Assembly (NCBI GenBank): GCA_038146925.1
Contig: JAYQSP010000005.1
Coordinates: 40,504-104,503 of the forward strand
Source: UBA830 sp038146925
GTDB taxonomy: Bacteria > Pseudomonadota > Alphaproteobacteria > MPNO01 > UBA830
DNA: 64,000 nt
Direction of reading: 5' to 3'
Shown piece after piece: positions 17,164-26,835 of the stretch. The notes under the pieces were generated by a model that made no database searches, was not told the DNA's origin, and saw only the letters and a list, made by a program, of their open reading frames with translations. Position numbers and translations under genes: made by a program. The first letter of the stretch is position 1; the number at the start of each line of letters is the position of its first letter.

Positions 17164-19023
17164 TTACGCCGTCTCGTTGATCGCTGCCAGAAACGGTTCC
17201 GCGAAATCGCGCATCTTGGCGGCGCCCACGCCGTGGACTTCGGCGAATTCGTCTCCGTTTGACGGTTTGCGCCGCGCCATGTCGATCAGCGACCGGTCGG
17301 CGAATATCACATAGGCGGGAACGCCCTTGGTTTTGGCGAGCTGCAGGCGCAATTCCCGCAATCGGCCCAGAAGTTCGGTATCGGCATCCGGGAGTTCTGC
17401 ATCGTTCGCCAGATCCTTGACCCGGCGTTTGGCGGCCCGCGATTTTTTCAGCGTGTCCTGGCGGTAACGGAAGCTTTCCTCGCCGCGCATCAGGTCTTCG
17501 CCCTTGGGCGTGATGGTCAGCCCGCCATAGCCCTGCACGTCAAGCTGCAGGAACCCGGCAGCGACGAGTTGGCGGATGATGGATTGCCATTCCTGCTTGC
17601 GCAGATCTGCGCCGATCCCGAAAGCCGGGCGCTGGTCGTGCCGTGCCTTGGAAATTTTTTCGGTTGGTACGCCGCGCAGGATATCGATCACATGGGCGGC
17701 GCCGTAGATCCGTCCCGACTGATCAACGGCGGCGAGCGCCTTCTGGCCGTGTTCGGTGCCGTCCATCAGTTCAACCGGATCGGTGCAGACGTCGCAGTTG
17801 CCGCAGGCGTCAATTTTCTCGCCGAAATAATCCAGTAGCGACCGGCGCCGGCATTCTGGCGCCTCGCAATACCCGACCAGCGCGTCGAGGCGCTTGTGTT
17901 CGCGACGCTTGCGGTCGGGCCCGACGTCCTCGTCCTCGATAAAGACGCGGCGCATGCGGATGTCCTGCAGGCCGTAGATCATATGCGAGTCGGCCGCTGC
18001 GCCGTCGCGTCCCGCGCGGCCGATTTCCTGATAATAGGCTTCGACGCTGCCCGGCAGGTCGACGTGAAGGACGAACCGCACATCCGATTTGTCGATCCCC
18101 ATGCCGAACGCGATAGTCGCGACGATCACGACGCCGGGGTCTGTCATGAAGGCGTTCTGGTGCGCCTGGCGGTCTGACTGGTCCATGCCCGCGTGATAGG
18201 GCAGGGCGTTTACACCCCGGTCCCGCAGATAGCGGGCGGTTTCCTCCGTCTTCTTGCGCGACAGGCAATAGACGATGCCGCTATGGCCGTCGTGCCGCGA
18301 CAGGAAATCGGTCATCTGTCGTTTCCAGTCCTGCTTCATTTCCACCGACAGGCGGATATTGGGGCGGTCGAAACCCAGAACCACGCTTTCGGCGTCGCCG
18401 CTGAACAGCCGGGCGACGATATCGTCGCGGGTAACGGCATCCGCGGTGGCCGTCAGCGCCGCGACCGGCACGTCCGGGAACAGACCGCGCAATTGCGACA
18501 GCGCTTCGTATTCCGGGCGGAACGCCGGACCCCATTGCGAAATGCAATGCGCCTCGTCGACGGCGAACATCCGGATATCAAGCTTTGCCAGTGCCGCGAG
18601 CATGCGCTCCGTCATCAGCCGTTCGGGCGCCATGTACAGAAGTCGCGTTTCGCCTGCCGCGGCGCGTCGCCACGCGGCGACGTTTTCCTCGCGCGGGCGG
18701 GAAGAATTGATCGCATCGGCCGCCACGCCCGCCAGTTTGAGCGCCGCGACCTGGTCTTCCATCAGGGCTACCAGCGGCGAGACGACGATTGTCAGACCGC
18801 CCTTCACCAACGCCGGAATCTGGAAACACAGAGACTTGCCCGACCCGGTCGGCATGACCGTCAATACGTTGCGCCCTGCCAGCAGGGCATCCACGACCCG
18901 TTCCTGGCCGGGGCGGAAGGCCTCGAAGCCGAACACGTCTTTCAGAACCGAGTACTTGGCGTCCGGTTGATTGCTGTTAGATGTCGCGGGAAGATTCATT
19001 TCCTTCATCATAGTTTGCGGCAT
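17164..19023 (-). CDS. recQ: ATP-dependent DNA helicase RecQ
   Basis: This 619-residue 3-prime to 5-prime helicase acts in recombination and repair. Domains in order: two RecA-like helicase domains with Walker A MPTGSGKSLCFQ and DEAHCISQWG, motif VI EIGRAGRDG, a zinc-binding RecQ-Ct segment with Cys residues (YCEAPECRRR and DACGNCDVC), a winged helix, and a C-terminal HRDC domain (VPAYVIFADRSLIDMA). After DEAHCISQWG the usual HDFRPEY reads PAFRPEY, a small deviation in the aromatic-rich loop. Several in-frame Met codons near the start leave the first eight residues uncertain. Confidence 0.95.
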   Translation of the reverse strand: MPQTMMKEMNLPATSNSNQPDAKYSVLKDVFGFEAFRPGQERVVDALLAGRNVLTVMPTGSGKSLCFQIPALVKGGLTIVVSPLVALMEDQVAALKLAGVAADAINSSRPREENVAAWRRAAAGETRLLYMAPERLMTERMLAALAKLDIRMFAVDEAHCISQWGPAFRPEYEALSQLRGLFPDVPVAALTATADAVTRDDIVARLFSGDAESVVLGFDRPNIRLSVEMKQDWKRQMTDFLSRHDGHSGIVYCLSRKKTEETARYLRDRGVNALPYHAGMDQSDRQAHQNAFMTDPGVVIVATIAFGMGIDKSDVRFVLHVDLPGSVEAYYQEIGRAGRDGAAADSHMIYGLQDIRMRRVFIEDEDVGPDRKRREHKRLDALVGYCEAPECRRRSLLDYFGEKIDACGNCDVCTDPVELMDGTEHGQKALAAVDQSGRIYGAAHVIDILRGVPTEKISKARHDQRPAFGIGADLRKQEWQSIIRQLVAAGFLQLDVQGYGGLTITPKGEDLMRGEESFRYRQDTLKKSRAAKRRVKDLANDAELPDADTELLGRLRELRLQLAKTKGVPAYVIFADRSLIDMARRKPSNGDEFAEVHGVGAAKMRDFAEPFLAAINETA

Positions 19024-19118
19024 TGATTCGAGCGATGGGTTGCCGGAGGAATCTCTCTATGCATATTGAGCTGCGACGGAACGCTATAATAGAAACTCCA
19101 TAAAACGAACCACTTGGG

Positions 19119-19649
19119 GTGAAATCGATCACAAACGTTCTGTTGCGTAAATTTTGCATGTTGGTCGGGCTGGCGCTGCTGTCCGGGGCGACGGCCTGAT
19201 CCTCCATCGTCGAGGGGCGAAGCCAGAAGATCGCCATAAATACCGCGCCTGCCGGGGCGTCTTGTGCGCTCCTGCGGCTGGAGGACGTTGAAGTCCCCAA
19301 GGCCGATGGGTCCGAATCGGATTCGAAGGTCGCCGAGTGACAGATCGCATCAGTTGCCAAAACCCCCGGCACGGTACTGATCCGCAAAACGAAATACGAT
19401 ATCCGGACCGAGTGTACAAAAAGCGGATTCCACAAATCCGTCTATCACAACAAACCCGGTGCTTCGGCAGCCACGCTTGGGAATATCATCATAGGCGGCG
19501 GTATCGGCTGGGCAATCGACTCCGCTACCGGGGCGAACAACAAATACACCACCCCGGTCACCATCCCGATGATTTCGGTGAGCGAACCCGCCCCCGCACC
19601 GATCTATTCCATCAATGAGCCGGACAGGTTCAGGAAGAGAGAAAACTAG
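19119..19649 (+). pseudogene. Lipoprotein gene with two in-frame TGA codons
   Basis: From a GTG at 19119 the frame encodes a lipoprotein signal peptide (LVGLALLSGATA), then TGA at 19197-19199 exactly where the lipobox cysteine belongs, then SSIVEGRSQKIAINTAPAGA. A second TGA lies at 19338-19340. The remaining 103 codons are conserved in a proteobacterial lipoprotein family: TPGTVLIRKTKYDI, then NIIIGGGIGWAIDSATGANNKY. The protein is recognisable throughout but cannot be made as a normal chain. Two stops and no properly spaced hairpin argue against selenocysteine. It reads as a recently dead gene. Confidence 0.7.
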
Positions 19650-19664
19650 CGCAACAGATCGTAC

Positions 19665-21485
19665 CTAGCGGGTCGTGTTTTCCAGCTCTTCCCGCTTCAT
19701 TTCCAGTTCGAGCCACTGTTCCTCCGCAGCTGCCAGGTCTTCTTCGGCCCGCTGCAGCGCCTTGGCAGTGACGTCGAACCTGTCTGGGTCCTGTGTGAAA
19801 AGGTCCGGATCGGCGAGGGTGCCGCGGTGCGTGCCGATTTCGGCCTGCAGTTCTTCCATGCGCCCGGGCAGGGTGTCGAGCGCGTGCTGATCCTTGAAGG
19901 TCAGTTTGGCGCGTGACGGCGACGCCGCGGATTTGGCGCGCGGCGCTTCGTCCCTCTTTTTCGGCGTGGATTTGACGGCTGAACTCGCGACGGTCAGGTC
20001 GCCGCCGCGCTGTGCCAGCATATCGCTATAGCCGCCGGCGTATTCGGTCCATTTTCCATTGCCCTCACCGGCGATGACCGAAGTCACCACCCGGTCGAGA
20101 AAGTCGCGATCATGGCTGACGAGCAGCACCGTGCCGGCATATTCGGCCAGCAGCTCCTGCAGCAGGTCGAGCGTTTCCAGATCGAGATCGTTGGTCGGTT
20201 CGTCCAGCACCAGCAGGTTCGACGGCCGGGCGAATGCCCGGGCCAGCATAATGCGGCCGCGTTCGCCGCCGGATAGCACGCCCACCGGCGTCCGCGCCTG
20301 GTTGGGCGTGAACAGGAAATCCTTCATGTAGCCGATGACGTGTCGAGTCTCGCCGTTGATTGTCACCTTGTCGCCGCCGCCGGTCAGCGCGTGCGCCAGC
20401 GTGTCGGCTGGATTGAGAGCCTTGCGCTGCTGGTCGAGGTTTTCGATTTCGAGGTTCTTGCCGAGGCGGATATGTCCGGAATCCGGCGTCATCTCGCCGG
20501 TCAGCAGTTTCAGCAGCGTGGTTTTGCCGGCGCCGTTGGGACCAACGATCCCGACTCGGTCGCCGCGTGCGGTCAAGGTAGAAAATCTGTTGACGATCAC
20601 CCGGTCGCCAAAGGATTTGGAAATTTCCGTCGCCTCACACACCCGCTTGCCGGATATTTCCGCTTCCGAGGCGACCATGTTGACCACGCCGGCGGGTCCC
20701 CTGTCGCCGCGTCGCTTGGCGCGGAGATCGATCAGCGCGCGCAGCCTGCCCATATTGCGCTTGCGCCGCGCGGTGACGCCCTTATGCAGCCAGTCGGTCT
20801 CGGCGGCGATCTTGCGGTCCAGCTTGTGGCGTTCCAACGCCTCGGTCTCGAGAAACTTCTCGCGCCAGGATTCGAAATGGGCGAAGCCCCGGTCGATCCG
20901 GTGGGTGCGGCCCTGATTGATCCATAGCGTGGCCCGCGACAGGTTTTCGAGAAATCGCCGGTCGTGACTGATCAGCACCAGCGCCGAGCGGATGGCTGCC
21001 AGTTCCTGTTCCAGCCACTCGATCACCGGCAGGTCCAGATGATTGGTCGGTTCGTCCAGCAGCAGAATATCGGGCTCCGGGGCCAGTGCCCGGGCCAGCG
21101 CCGCGCGGCGGGCTTCGCCGCCCGACAGGGTCGCCGGGTTGCCGACATCGGTAAGCCCGAGGCGATCGATCAAGACGTTCGCGCGTTTCGGATCGTCGCC
21201 GGCTTCCAGCCCGTCGCGGACGTAATCGGTCACCGTGTCGAAGCCCGACAGATCCGGTTCCTGCGGCAGGTAGCGCAGCGTCGCACCCGGTTGGAGGAAT
21301 CGTTCGCCGTCGTCGGCTTCTATCTCGCCCGTCGCGATCTTCATCAGCGTTGACTTGCCCGACCCGTTGCGTCCCACCAGGCACAGCCGTTCGCCTTCGG
21401 ACACGGATAACTCCGCGCCTTCCAGCAGCGGTGTGCCCCCGAAGGTAAGGTCTATGTCGCGCAGCAGAAGGAGAGGGGGCGCCAA
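19665..21485 (-). CDS. uup: ABC-F family ATPase Uup
   Basis: This 606-residue soluble protein has two ABC cassettes. The first has Walker A GRNGSGKSTLM and signature LSGGEARRAALARA; the second has GPNGAGKTTLL and LSGGERGRIMLARA. A linker of about 80 residues joins them, and a charged coiled-coil C-terminal domain (residues about 530-606, rich in Glu, Leu and Arg) is the Uup hallmark. ABC-F proteins act on the ribosome, and Uup also affects DNA integrity and transposon excision. No membrane segment is present. It lies downstream of recQ on the same strand with the dead lipoprotein gene between, oriented oppositely. Confidence 0.92.
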   Translation of the reverse strand: MAPPLLLLRDIDLTFGGTPLLEGAELSVSEGERLCLVGRNGSGKSTLMKIATGEIEADDGERFLQPGATLRYLPQEPDLSGFDTVTDYVRDGLEAGDDPKRANVLIDRLGLTDVGNPATLSGGEARRAALARALAPEPDILLLDEPTNHLDLPVIEWLEQELAAIRSALVLISHDRRFLENLSRATLWINQGRTHRIDRGFAHFESWREKFLETEALERHKLDRKIAAETDWLHKGVTARRKRNMGRLRALIDLRAKRRGDRGPAGVVNMVASEAEISGKRVCEATEISKSFGDRVIVNRFSTLTARGDRVGIVGPNGAGKTTLLKLLTGEMTPDSGHIRLGKNLEIENLDQQRKALNPADTLAHALTGGGDKVTINGETRHVIGYMKDFLFTPNQARTPVGVLSGGERGRIMLARAFARPSNLLVLDEPTNDLDLETLDLLQELLAEYAGTVLLVSHDRDFLDRVVTSVIAGEGNGKWTEYAGGYSDMLAQRGGDLTVASSAVKSTPKKRDEAPRAKSAASPSRAKLTFKDQHALDTLPGRMEELQAEIGTHRGTLADPDLFTQDPDRFDVTAKALQRAEEDLAAAEEQWLELEMKREELENTTR

Positions 21486-21564
21486 GTCGTGAATTCCGTT
21501 TCGTTGCCGGTGAGCCTGTGTCCGATATCCACTATGGTGATGTCAAACGCGAAAAGGAAAGATC

Positions 21565-21939
21565 ATGGAAATTAACATCCCCGAAATCGTCGCCGAGGTG
21601 ACGGAAGCCTTCATGGCCTATGAAAAAGCCCTGCTGGCGAACGACGTCGACATGATCGACGAACTGTTCTGGAACGATGATAAGACGCTGCGTTACGGAC
21701 CAAACGGCACCGTCGTCAGCCATGAAGCGCTATCTGCGTTCCGCCGGTCGCGCGACATCGCGCCGTGGGTGCGTGCGCTGAAAGACACCCATATCGTCAC
21801 GTTCGGTCGTAATTTCGCGGTCGCCAATACCGAATCGACCCGTCCCGGAGCGGACGGTATCAGCCGTCAGAGCCAGACCTGGGTCCGGATGCCGGAAGGC
21901 TGGCGCATCGTGTCGGCCCATGTATCAGACCAGCCTTAG
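21565..21939 (+). CDS. NTF2-like protein of the AtzH/HpxZ type
   Basis: This 124-residue protein has the SnoaL/NTF2 fold. The features FMAYEKALLANDVDMIDELFW, RYGPNGTVVSHEAL and GRQSQTWVRMP-like ending match small proteins called HpxZ or AtzH. These usually accompany amidases in oxalurate or cyanuric-acid breakdown. An amidase gene is found at 35968-37164, not adjacent, so a partnership is only a guess. A clear AAGGAAAG ribosome site precedes the ATG. The stop overlaps the convergent transporter gene by 4 bases. Confidence 0.75.
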   Translation: MEINIPEIVAEVTEAFMAYEKALLANDVDMIDELFWNDDKTLRYGPNGTVVSHEALSAFRRSRDIAPWVRALKDTHIVTFGRNFAVANTESTRPGADGISRQSQTWVRMPEGWRIVSAHVSDQP

Positions 21940-22853
21940 TCCGGACGGGGTGTGTCGGCTTTCTTTGCCGCATAGGCGCGGGAGACCATCACGACACCGA
22001 TCAGAACCAGCGCCGAACCCAACCAGTGGTAACCGCGCAATACCTCTTCGAAAAATATCGCGCCGAGTATCGCCCCGAAAACCGGGTGTAGACACATGAA
22101 GGCGGACGCCCGGTTGGGCCCCAGCCTGAAGGTCCCGTAGTTCACGCAGGCCCAGGCGACGATGGTGCTGAAGACGGTGACATAGCCGAGACTAGCGAGT
22201 GTCAGTAACGTCCACTCCATGCGCAGGCCCAGAACTAGTTCGATGCCGTAGGCCGGAATCAGCCACGCCGTGCCGGCAGCGGTCAGTACGAACAGCAACG
22301 ACACGGGCGATATCGCGATGGGCGCCCGTTTCAGCATCACCAGGTACATGGCCCAGCAGACGACCGCCAAAAGCATGAACAGGTCGCCCGGCCCGAATTC
22401 TAGGCCGAGCAGGACGGCTATCTGCGCGCGGGTAACGACAATGGCGATGCCCGCAAAGGCGAGCAGGATACCGATCGCCTGCCATCGGTTAATGATATCC
22501 CGGAGAACCAGCCAAGAGAACGCGACCGTCGCGACGGGCACGCCCGCGTTGATCAGCGCCGCATTGGTTACCGACGTATACAGCACTGCGTAATAGACCA
22601 GCGTGTTCCCGGCCGCGAGCAGGGCCCCCATGATGGCGATCGCCCTCCAACTGCCACGCGCCACCGGCGACTCCTTTTTCATAAGGGGCAGGACGAACGG
22701 CAGGATCATCAACGCCGCGAAAAAGTGTCGCCAGAACGACAGCGCGATCGGCGGCACGTCGATATTCGCCCAGCGGCCGACGACGAAATTACCACTCCAG
22801 CACAGAATGCCGATGCTGGTGATCAGGTAGGGGTTTGTGAAAAATCGTGACAA
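21936..22853 (-). CDS. DMT-superfamily (EamA) transporter
   Basis: This 305-residue inner-membrane protein has ten predicted hydrophobic segments in two EamA repeats. The first repeat includes GNFVVGRWANIDVPPIALSFWRHFFAAL, the second includes VCWAMYLVMLKRAPIAISPV and ending FFEEVLRGYHWLGSALVLIGVVMVS. Such proteins export metabolites or amino acids; the substrate is unknown. It sits just downstream of the FAH-family and UbiD genes on the same strand, 5 bases from the former, so it is probably the last gene of that operon. Confidence 0.85.
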   Translation of the reverse strand: MSRFFTNPYLITSIGILCWSGNFVVGRWANIDVPPIALSFWRHFFAALMILPFVLPLMKKESPVARGSWRAIAIMGALLAAGNTLVYYAVLYTSVTNAALINAGVPVATVAFSWLVLRDIINRWQAIGILLAFAGIAIVVTRAQIAVLLGLEFGPGDLFMLLAVVCWAMYLVMLKRAPIAISPVSLLFVLTAAGTAWLIPAYGIELVLGLRMEWTLLTLASLGYVTVFSTIVAWACVNYGTFRLGPNRASAFMCLHPVFGAILGAIFFEEVLRGYHWLGSALVLIGVVMVSRAYAAKKADTPRPD

Positions 22854-22858
22854 GGAGA

Positions 22859-23606
22859 TCAGTCTTCGTAAACGTTAGTCAGCGTCCCTATGCCATCGAT
22901 GAAGACATCGATCGTTGACCCGGGTTTCATGGGCAGCGCGCCCGGGCCTGTGCCGCAGGAAACGATGTCTCCCGGTTCCAAGCTTATGAAGTACGACAGG
23001 CGGCTGACCAGTTCAACCGGCTGCACGAACAGGTCGTTGACGGGATAGTTCTGACGTTCCCGGCGGTTGAGTTCGGCACGGACGGTCGCCGTCGCGGGAT
23101 CTATCTCGGTGGCGATCACGGGGCAGAAGGGCCCGAACGTATCGTAGCCCTTGGCGCGCGCCCATTGCCGGAGGGTCGGGTCCGCGTCCAGTACCTGCAG
23201 GGCGGTCACGTCGTTGACGCAGGTGTATCCGAAAATGCTGTCGGCGGCGATCGCCTCGTCGGCATTCTTGCAGGTTCTGCCGATCACGATGCCGAGTTCG
23301 GCTTCATAGATCACTCGTCCGTCGTAGGAACCGGGTTTACGGATAACCCCGCCCGGCGCCAGATACGTGTTTGGGCCTTTGAGGAAAAACAGCGGGTCTT
23401 CGGGTTGCGCGAGCCCCTGTTTCTCCGCCACGGTTGTCAAATTGTTCCACAGTGCGATGATTTTGGACGGAACGCAGGGGGGGCAGCAGCGTCACGTCCT
23501 CCAGCGCCAGGCCGTCGCCTGTCGCCGTTGACGTATCGAACATATCGCCCTCTAGCGTACCGAAACCGGTTTTTCCGCCGTTCTCGAACCGGACCCAGCT
23601 CGTCAC
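22859..23606 (-). pseudogene. Fumarylacetoacetate hydrolase family protein, frameshifted
   Basis: The gene starts at a GTG (23606) overlapping the UbiD stop (GTGA) and encodes VTSWVRFENGGKTGFGTLEGD. After VTLLPP the frame breaks in a run of seven Cs (minus strand; 23477-23483). Removing one C restores CVPSKIIALWNN and joins the intact C-terminal 193 codons. These carry the FAH catalytic region: NTYLAPGGVIRKPGSY, YEAELGIVIG and VNDVTALQ. Either a one-base error or phase variation at the homopolymer is possible. If whole, it would hydrolyse a 2,4-dioxo or acylpyruvate-type intermediate in the UbiD pathway. Confidence 0.8.
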
Positions 23607-25039
23607 CGGTATTTCTCCGGCAGGTGCTCGGAATATTTCGCGCGGATGCGATCGTCCAGCTCTTGGGATGACCGCGCCACCGCCGGGAAGGTCTCTTTCT
23701 TGCGGAACGGGATGCAGGCATCGACCACGACGCGCGAATTGCGCCGATCGTGATCGTCGTCGTAGCACATCGGGTCCAGATGGGTGCTCCAGCATCCGTC
23801 GATGACATCGATGCCTTCGCGCGGATCGTGCCGGGTGCACATGGCCCAGACGACGTCGTTCATGTTGGACGGGTTGATGTCGTCGTCTACCACCACGACC
23901 CAGCGATTGGCATAGGCGCCGGCATGGCATTGTGACGCGATCAGGCCGGCCTGTTTAGAATGGCCGCCGTACATCTGCTTGATCGATACCGTCAGCCACA
24001 TGCGACTGCCGCCGGCTTCGTGGGCATAGACACCCTGGACGCCGGGGATGCCGGCGGCTTCGAGCTGGTTCCACACGGCGGCCGCGCGATACGCGCCCAT
24101 GTAATAGGTATTGTCGTTGGGCGGCACTGCCGGGATAGCGCCTGTGATGACGGGATTGTCCCGGTGCATCAGCGTTTCGATACGGATCGCCGGTTCGGGG
24201 CGCTGACCGCCGGCGTAGTAGCCGGTCCATTCTCCCAGCGGTCCTTCGAGTATTTCGTCGTCGACGTCGATAAAGCCGTCGAACGCGATTTCCGCGCTGG
24301 CCGGTACCGGCAGGCCGGTGGCCGGCATATTGATGACCTCGACGCTCTCGCCGAAGATGCCGCCGACGACGTCCAGCTCGTTGGTTTCGTACGGGACTTC
24401 GAAGCCGCCGATCATGAACATCACAGGATGCACGCCCGCGACCACGGCGACCGGACATTTTTCGCCGCGGTCGTGATATTTTTTCATGATCAGCCGCGCA
24501 TGCTTTCCGGGCGACATCATCACTGTGGCCACGCGCGGCTCGTGCGTCTGGACGCGGTAGGTGCCGTAATTCACCCAGCCGGTATCTGGATCGCGCATGG
24601 CGACGATACAGCCAGTGCCGATGAAATTGCCGCCGTCGTGTTCATGCCATTTCGGCGACGGAAGGCTCTGGATGTTGACTGCTTCGCCCTCGGTGACGTT
24701 CTCGACCAGCGGCCCGCCGTTCACCTCCACCGGCGGATGCGCCGGCGCATCGCCGAGATAATGCCGCCACCACTTGATCAGTTCTTCTTCGGTCGCGTCC
24801 GGCGGCAGGCCCAGCGCTATGGCGCAGCGCGGCCGCGACATGATGATGTTGGCCAGCACGCGGTGGCCGTTGGGAAAGCCGGGCACGTCGTCGAACAGCA
24901 GGGCAGGGTTGTCCAGATCGCGCATGAAGATATCGACCAGACCGCCGATATCCTCCTCGGTTTCGGCGCCGCTGATCTTTTTCAGCTCTCCTATCTTTTC
25001 GATCTCTTCAAGAAAATTGCGAAGATCTTTGTTGGCCAC
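23603..25039 (-). CDS. UbiD-family (prenylated-FMN) decarboxylase
   Basis: This 478-residue protein belongs to the UbiD family, which reversibly decarboxylates aromatic or unsaturated acids using prenylated FMN. The N-terminus NKDLRNFLEEIEKIGELKKI is standard, and a GTG at 25039 with GGAGA upstream is the best start. Later signatures include DNPALLFDDVPGFPNG, GTYRVQTHEPRV, GEWTGYYAGGQRPEP and VVVDDDINPSNMNDVVWAM. The catalytic E-R-E network is expected around the residues AEIAFDGFIDVDDEILEGPLGEWTG. It is coupled to the FAH-family gene downstream. No UbiX flavin prenyltransferase is nearby, so it must lie elsewhere. Confidence 0.88.
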   Translation of the reverse strand: MANKDLRNFLEEIEKIGELKKISGAETEEDIGGLVDIFMRDLDNPALLFDDVPGFPNGHRVLANIIMSRPRCAIALGLPPDATEEELIKWWRHYLGDAPAHPPVEVNGGPLVENVTEGEAVNIQSLPSPKWHEHDGGNFIGTGCIVAMRDPDTGWVNYGTYRVQTHEPRVATVMMSPGKHARLIMKKYHDRGEKCPVAVVAGVHPVMFMIGGFEVPYETNELDVVGGIFGESVEVINMPATGLPVPASAEIAFDGFIDVDDEILEGPLGEWTGYYAGGQRPEPAIRIETLMHRDNPVITGAIPAVPPNDNTYYMGAYRAAAVWNQLEAAGIPGVQGVYAHEAGGSRMWLTVSIKQMYGGHSKQAGLIASQCHAGAYANRWVVVVDDDINPSNMNDVVWAMCTRHDPREGIDVIDGCWSTHLDPMCYDDDHDRRNSRVVVDACIPFRKKETFPAVARSSQELDDRIRAKYSEHLPEKYR

Positions 25040-25195
25040 GTTTCGTCTCCCTGCGCTTGGCGTTGCTGTATCCCACGACAATCGAATCTTCGCGAACGCC
25101 GGTCAAGCGCCGCCGCTGCATGGCCGGGGGCGGTATTGCAATGAGGCCGATTTGCGTCGAAAACAAATCCAACAAACATCTATGGAGAGACGGAC

Positions 25196-26095
25196 ATGGC
25201 GAGTTTCAGATTGTTGAACTATGCGGGCGTTGCGGGCGAAGCACGCCCCGGCATTCTGGTCGGCGACGAAGTGATCGATCTGCAGTCCGCGGGGCTAGCC
25301 GGGTCGACTTACGAGCTTCTGCAGGACTGGGAAGCCAACCAGGAAAAGATGGCGAAGATTGCCGACGACGCGGCGAGCCACGATTCGCGCCCGCTGTCCG
25401 ATGTCGATCTGCTGGCTCCGGTCCTGTATCCGCCGGTCGTGTTCAACGCGGCGGCGAATTACGTCGACCATCAGAAGGAGATGGCCGCCGACGGCAAAGC
25501 GCTGGTGAAGGAGGAAACCCATCCCTATTTCTTCCTGAAGGCGGGACCGCACTGCATCATCGGCCCCGGCGCCGATATCCGGCTGCCGAAGGTGTCCAAC
25601 TTTATCGACTGGGAAGCGGAGCTTGCCGTCGTGATCGGCAAGCGCGCCCGCAACGTGAAGGCGGCGGACGCGCTGGATTACATCGCCGGGTACACGATTT
25701 TCAACGATCTGTCGGCCCGCGATATCGGCAAGCCGGTCGGCCGAACGTTCAACACCCACTGGTTCGTGCACAAGAACTTTGACGGTTCCGGTCCGCTGGG
25801 CCCGTGGATGGTGCCCGCGTCGGACATTCCCGATCCGCACGATATCGACATCAAGCTGTGGGTGAACGACAGCCTAGAACAGGATTCGAATTCGAAATAT
25901 TTGTTCTTCAACATTAACGAACAGATCGAATATATCGCCGCGCGCATGACGCTGCGGCCTGGCGACGTCATCGCCACCGGCACGCCGTCCGGCGTCGGCC
26001 GCCCGAAGGGCAAATCCCTTCAGCCCGGCGATACCGTGACGATCGAACTGTCAGGCATCGGCAAGCTGGTCAATCCGGTAGTGCAGGGGGACTGA
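25196..26095 (+). CDS. Fumarylacetoacetate hydrolase family protein
   Basis: This 299-residue enzyme is of the FAH superfamily (acylpyruvate hydrolases and 2-hydroxyhepta-2,4-diene-1,7-dioate isomerases). The C-terminal catalytic domain has FNAAANYVDHQKEM, WEAELAVVIGKRARNV with metal-binding acidic residues, IFNDLSARDI, and the end GDVIATGTPSGVGRPKG. A very good GGAGAG ribosome site precedes the ATG. It is divergent from the UbiD operon. Together with the frameshifted FAH gene it makes two family members within 3 kb, suggesting a ring-cleavage pathway. Confidence 0.88.
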   Translation: MASFRLLNYAGVAGEARPGILVGDEVIDLQSAGLAGSTYELLQDWEANQEKMAKIADDAASHDSRPLSDVDLLAPVLYPPVVFNAAANYVDHQKEMAADGKALVKEETHPYFFLKAGPHCIIGPGADIRLPKVSNFIDWEAELAVVIGKRARNVKAADALDYIAGYTIFNDLSARDIGKPVGRTFNTHWFVHKNFDGSGPLGPWMVPASDIPDPHDIDIKLWVNDSLEQDSNSKYLFFNINEQIEYIAARMTLRPGDVIATGTPSGVGRPKGKSLQPGDTVTIELSGIGKLVNPVVQGD

Positions 26096-26098
26096 GTC

Positions 26099-26470
26099 CT
26101 AAACCACCGCCGCGCTCTGATCCGAATAATTGATCGTCACGGTGAAGCTGCCCTCGTTCATCGACCAGTTCCAGATGTCGAATTCGCGCAGGCCTTCGGC
26201 ATGGAAGGGGTCGCCCATGGCGATTTCATGGGCTTCCTCGAACGATTCCGCCCGGATGATGATCATTCCGGTGCGGGGCTTGTCCGAATCCTGCGGCTCC
26301 ATCGGTCCGGCGGCGAACAGGATGCCCTGCTTTTCTAGTTCGACCTGGCGTTCGAGATGTTTGGGCAACAGCTCCATGATTTTTTCCCGCGGTGCGATCG
26401 CCCGGGTGAAGATGACATACAGGTCCTTCTGCAGCATGTCCTTGGTGTTCGGCGTGTTCGTGACGGCCAT
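26099..26470 (-). CDS. YciI family protein
   Basis: This 123-residue protein is of the YciI superfamily, small ferredoxin-like-fold proteins with a conserved His/Asp pair that may act in haloacid or muconolactone-type chemistry. Matching parts are LYVIFTRAIAPREKIMELLPKHLERQVELEKQG (start of the domain), IIIRAESFEEAHEIAMGDPFHAEGL and the final beta strands. The start codon is the ATG at 26470. It converges on the FAH gene with a 3-base gap. Function unknown. Confidence 0.75.
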   Translation of the reverse strand: MAVTNTPNTKDMLQKDLYVIFTRAIAPREKIMELLPKHLERQVELEKQGILFAAGPMEPQDSDKPRTGMIIIRAESFEEAHEIAMGDPFHAEGLREFDIWNWSMNEGSFTVTINYSDQSAAVV

Positions 26471-26559
26471 GAACGGTCTCCCTCGTTGTCCGGTGGCGGA
26501 GACTATGAACCGCGGACGGACAAATGCAAGCCGCGGCCGGGGGTGCTACGCTGTTTTCC

Positions 26560-26790
26560 ATGACAATAAACATGCATACCCATTTCGTGCCCGCGCAGAT
26601 GGCCGACGCGCTGCGGCAACGGACAGAGCCACCCTGGATCGAGGCCATGCCCGACGGGTCGGAACGCATTCACCTGCCGATCGTCGCCGCGGTGGTCGAA
26701 CTCGGCTGTGCGACTGGCACGCCCATGCCGGTGTCGGAAGGCGTGCTCGCGCTGGTGCGGCAAATGGCGCGGGGGCGGTGGCTTTATTGA
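26560..26790 (+). pseudogene. Amidohydrolase-2 family fragment
   Basis: From the ATG at 26560 the first 30 codons give MTINMHTHFVPAQMADALRQ, a clear amidohydrolase start with a metal-binding HxH motif. Only 76 codons are present, against about 300 in the family. The last part (LALVRQMARGRWLY) no longer looks like the family. No continuation in other frames was seen before the palindrome at 26836. It is therefore a truncated remnant, cut in the middle by a deletion. Confidence 0.65.
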
Positions 26791-26835
26791 GTGTTTTGGT
26801 AGGAAAGTCGCGCCCCGCCAGCTCAATCTTTATTC

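Noticed and set aside
19197..19340. The two TGA codons of the lipoprotein gene as selenocysteine
   Set aside because: Two TGAs in one small protein, no hairpin at the right distance (a small stem sits only two bases after the first TGA), and the lipobox needs cysteine for lipid transfer.
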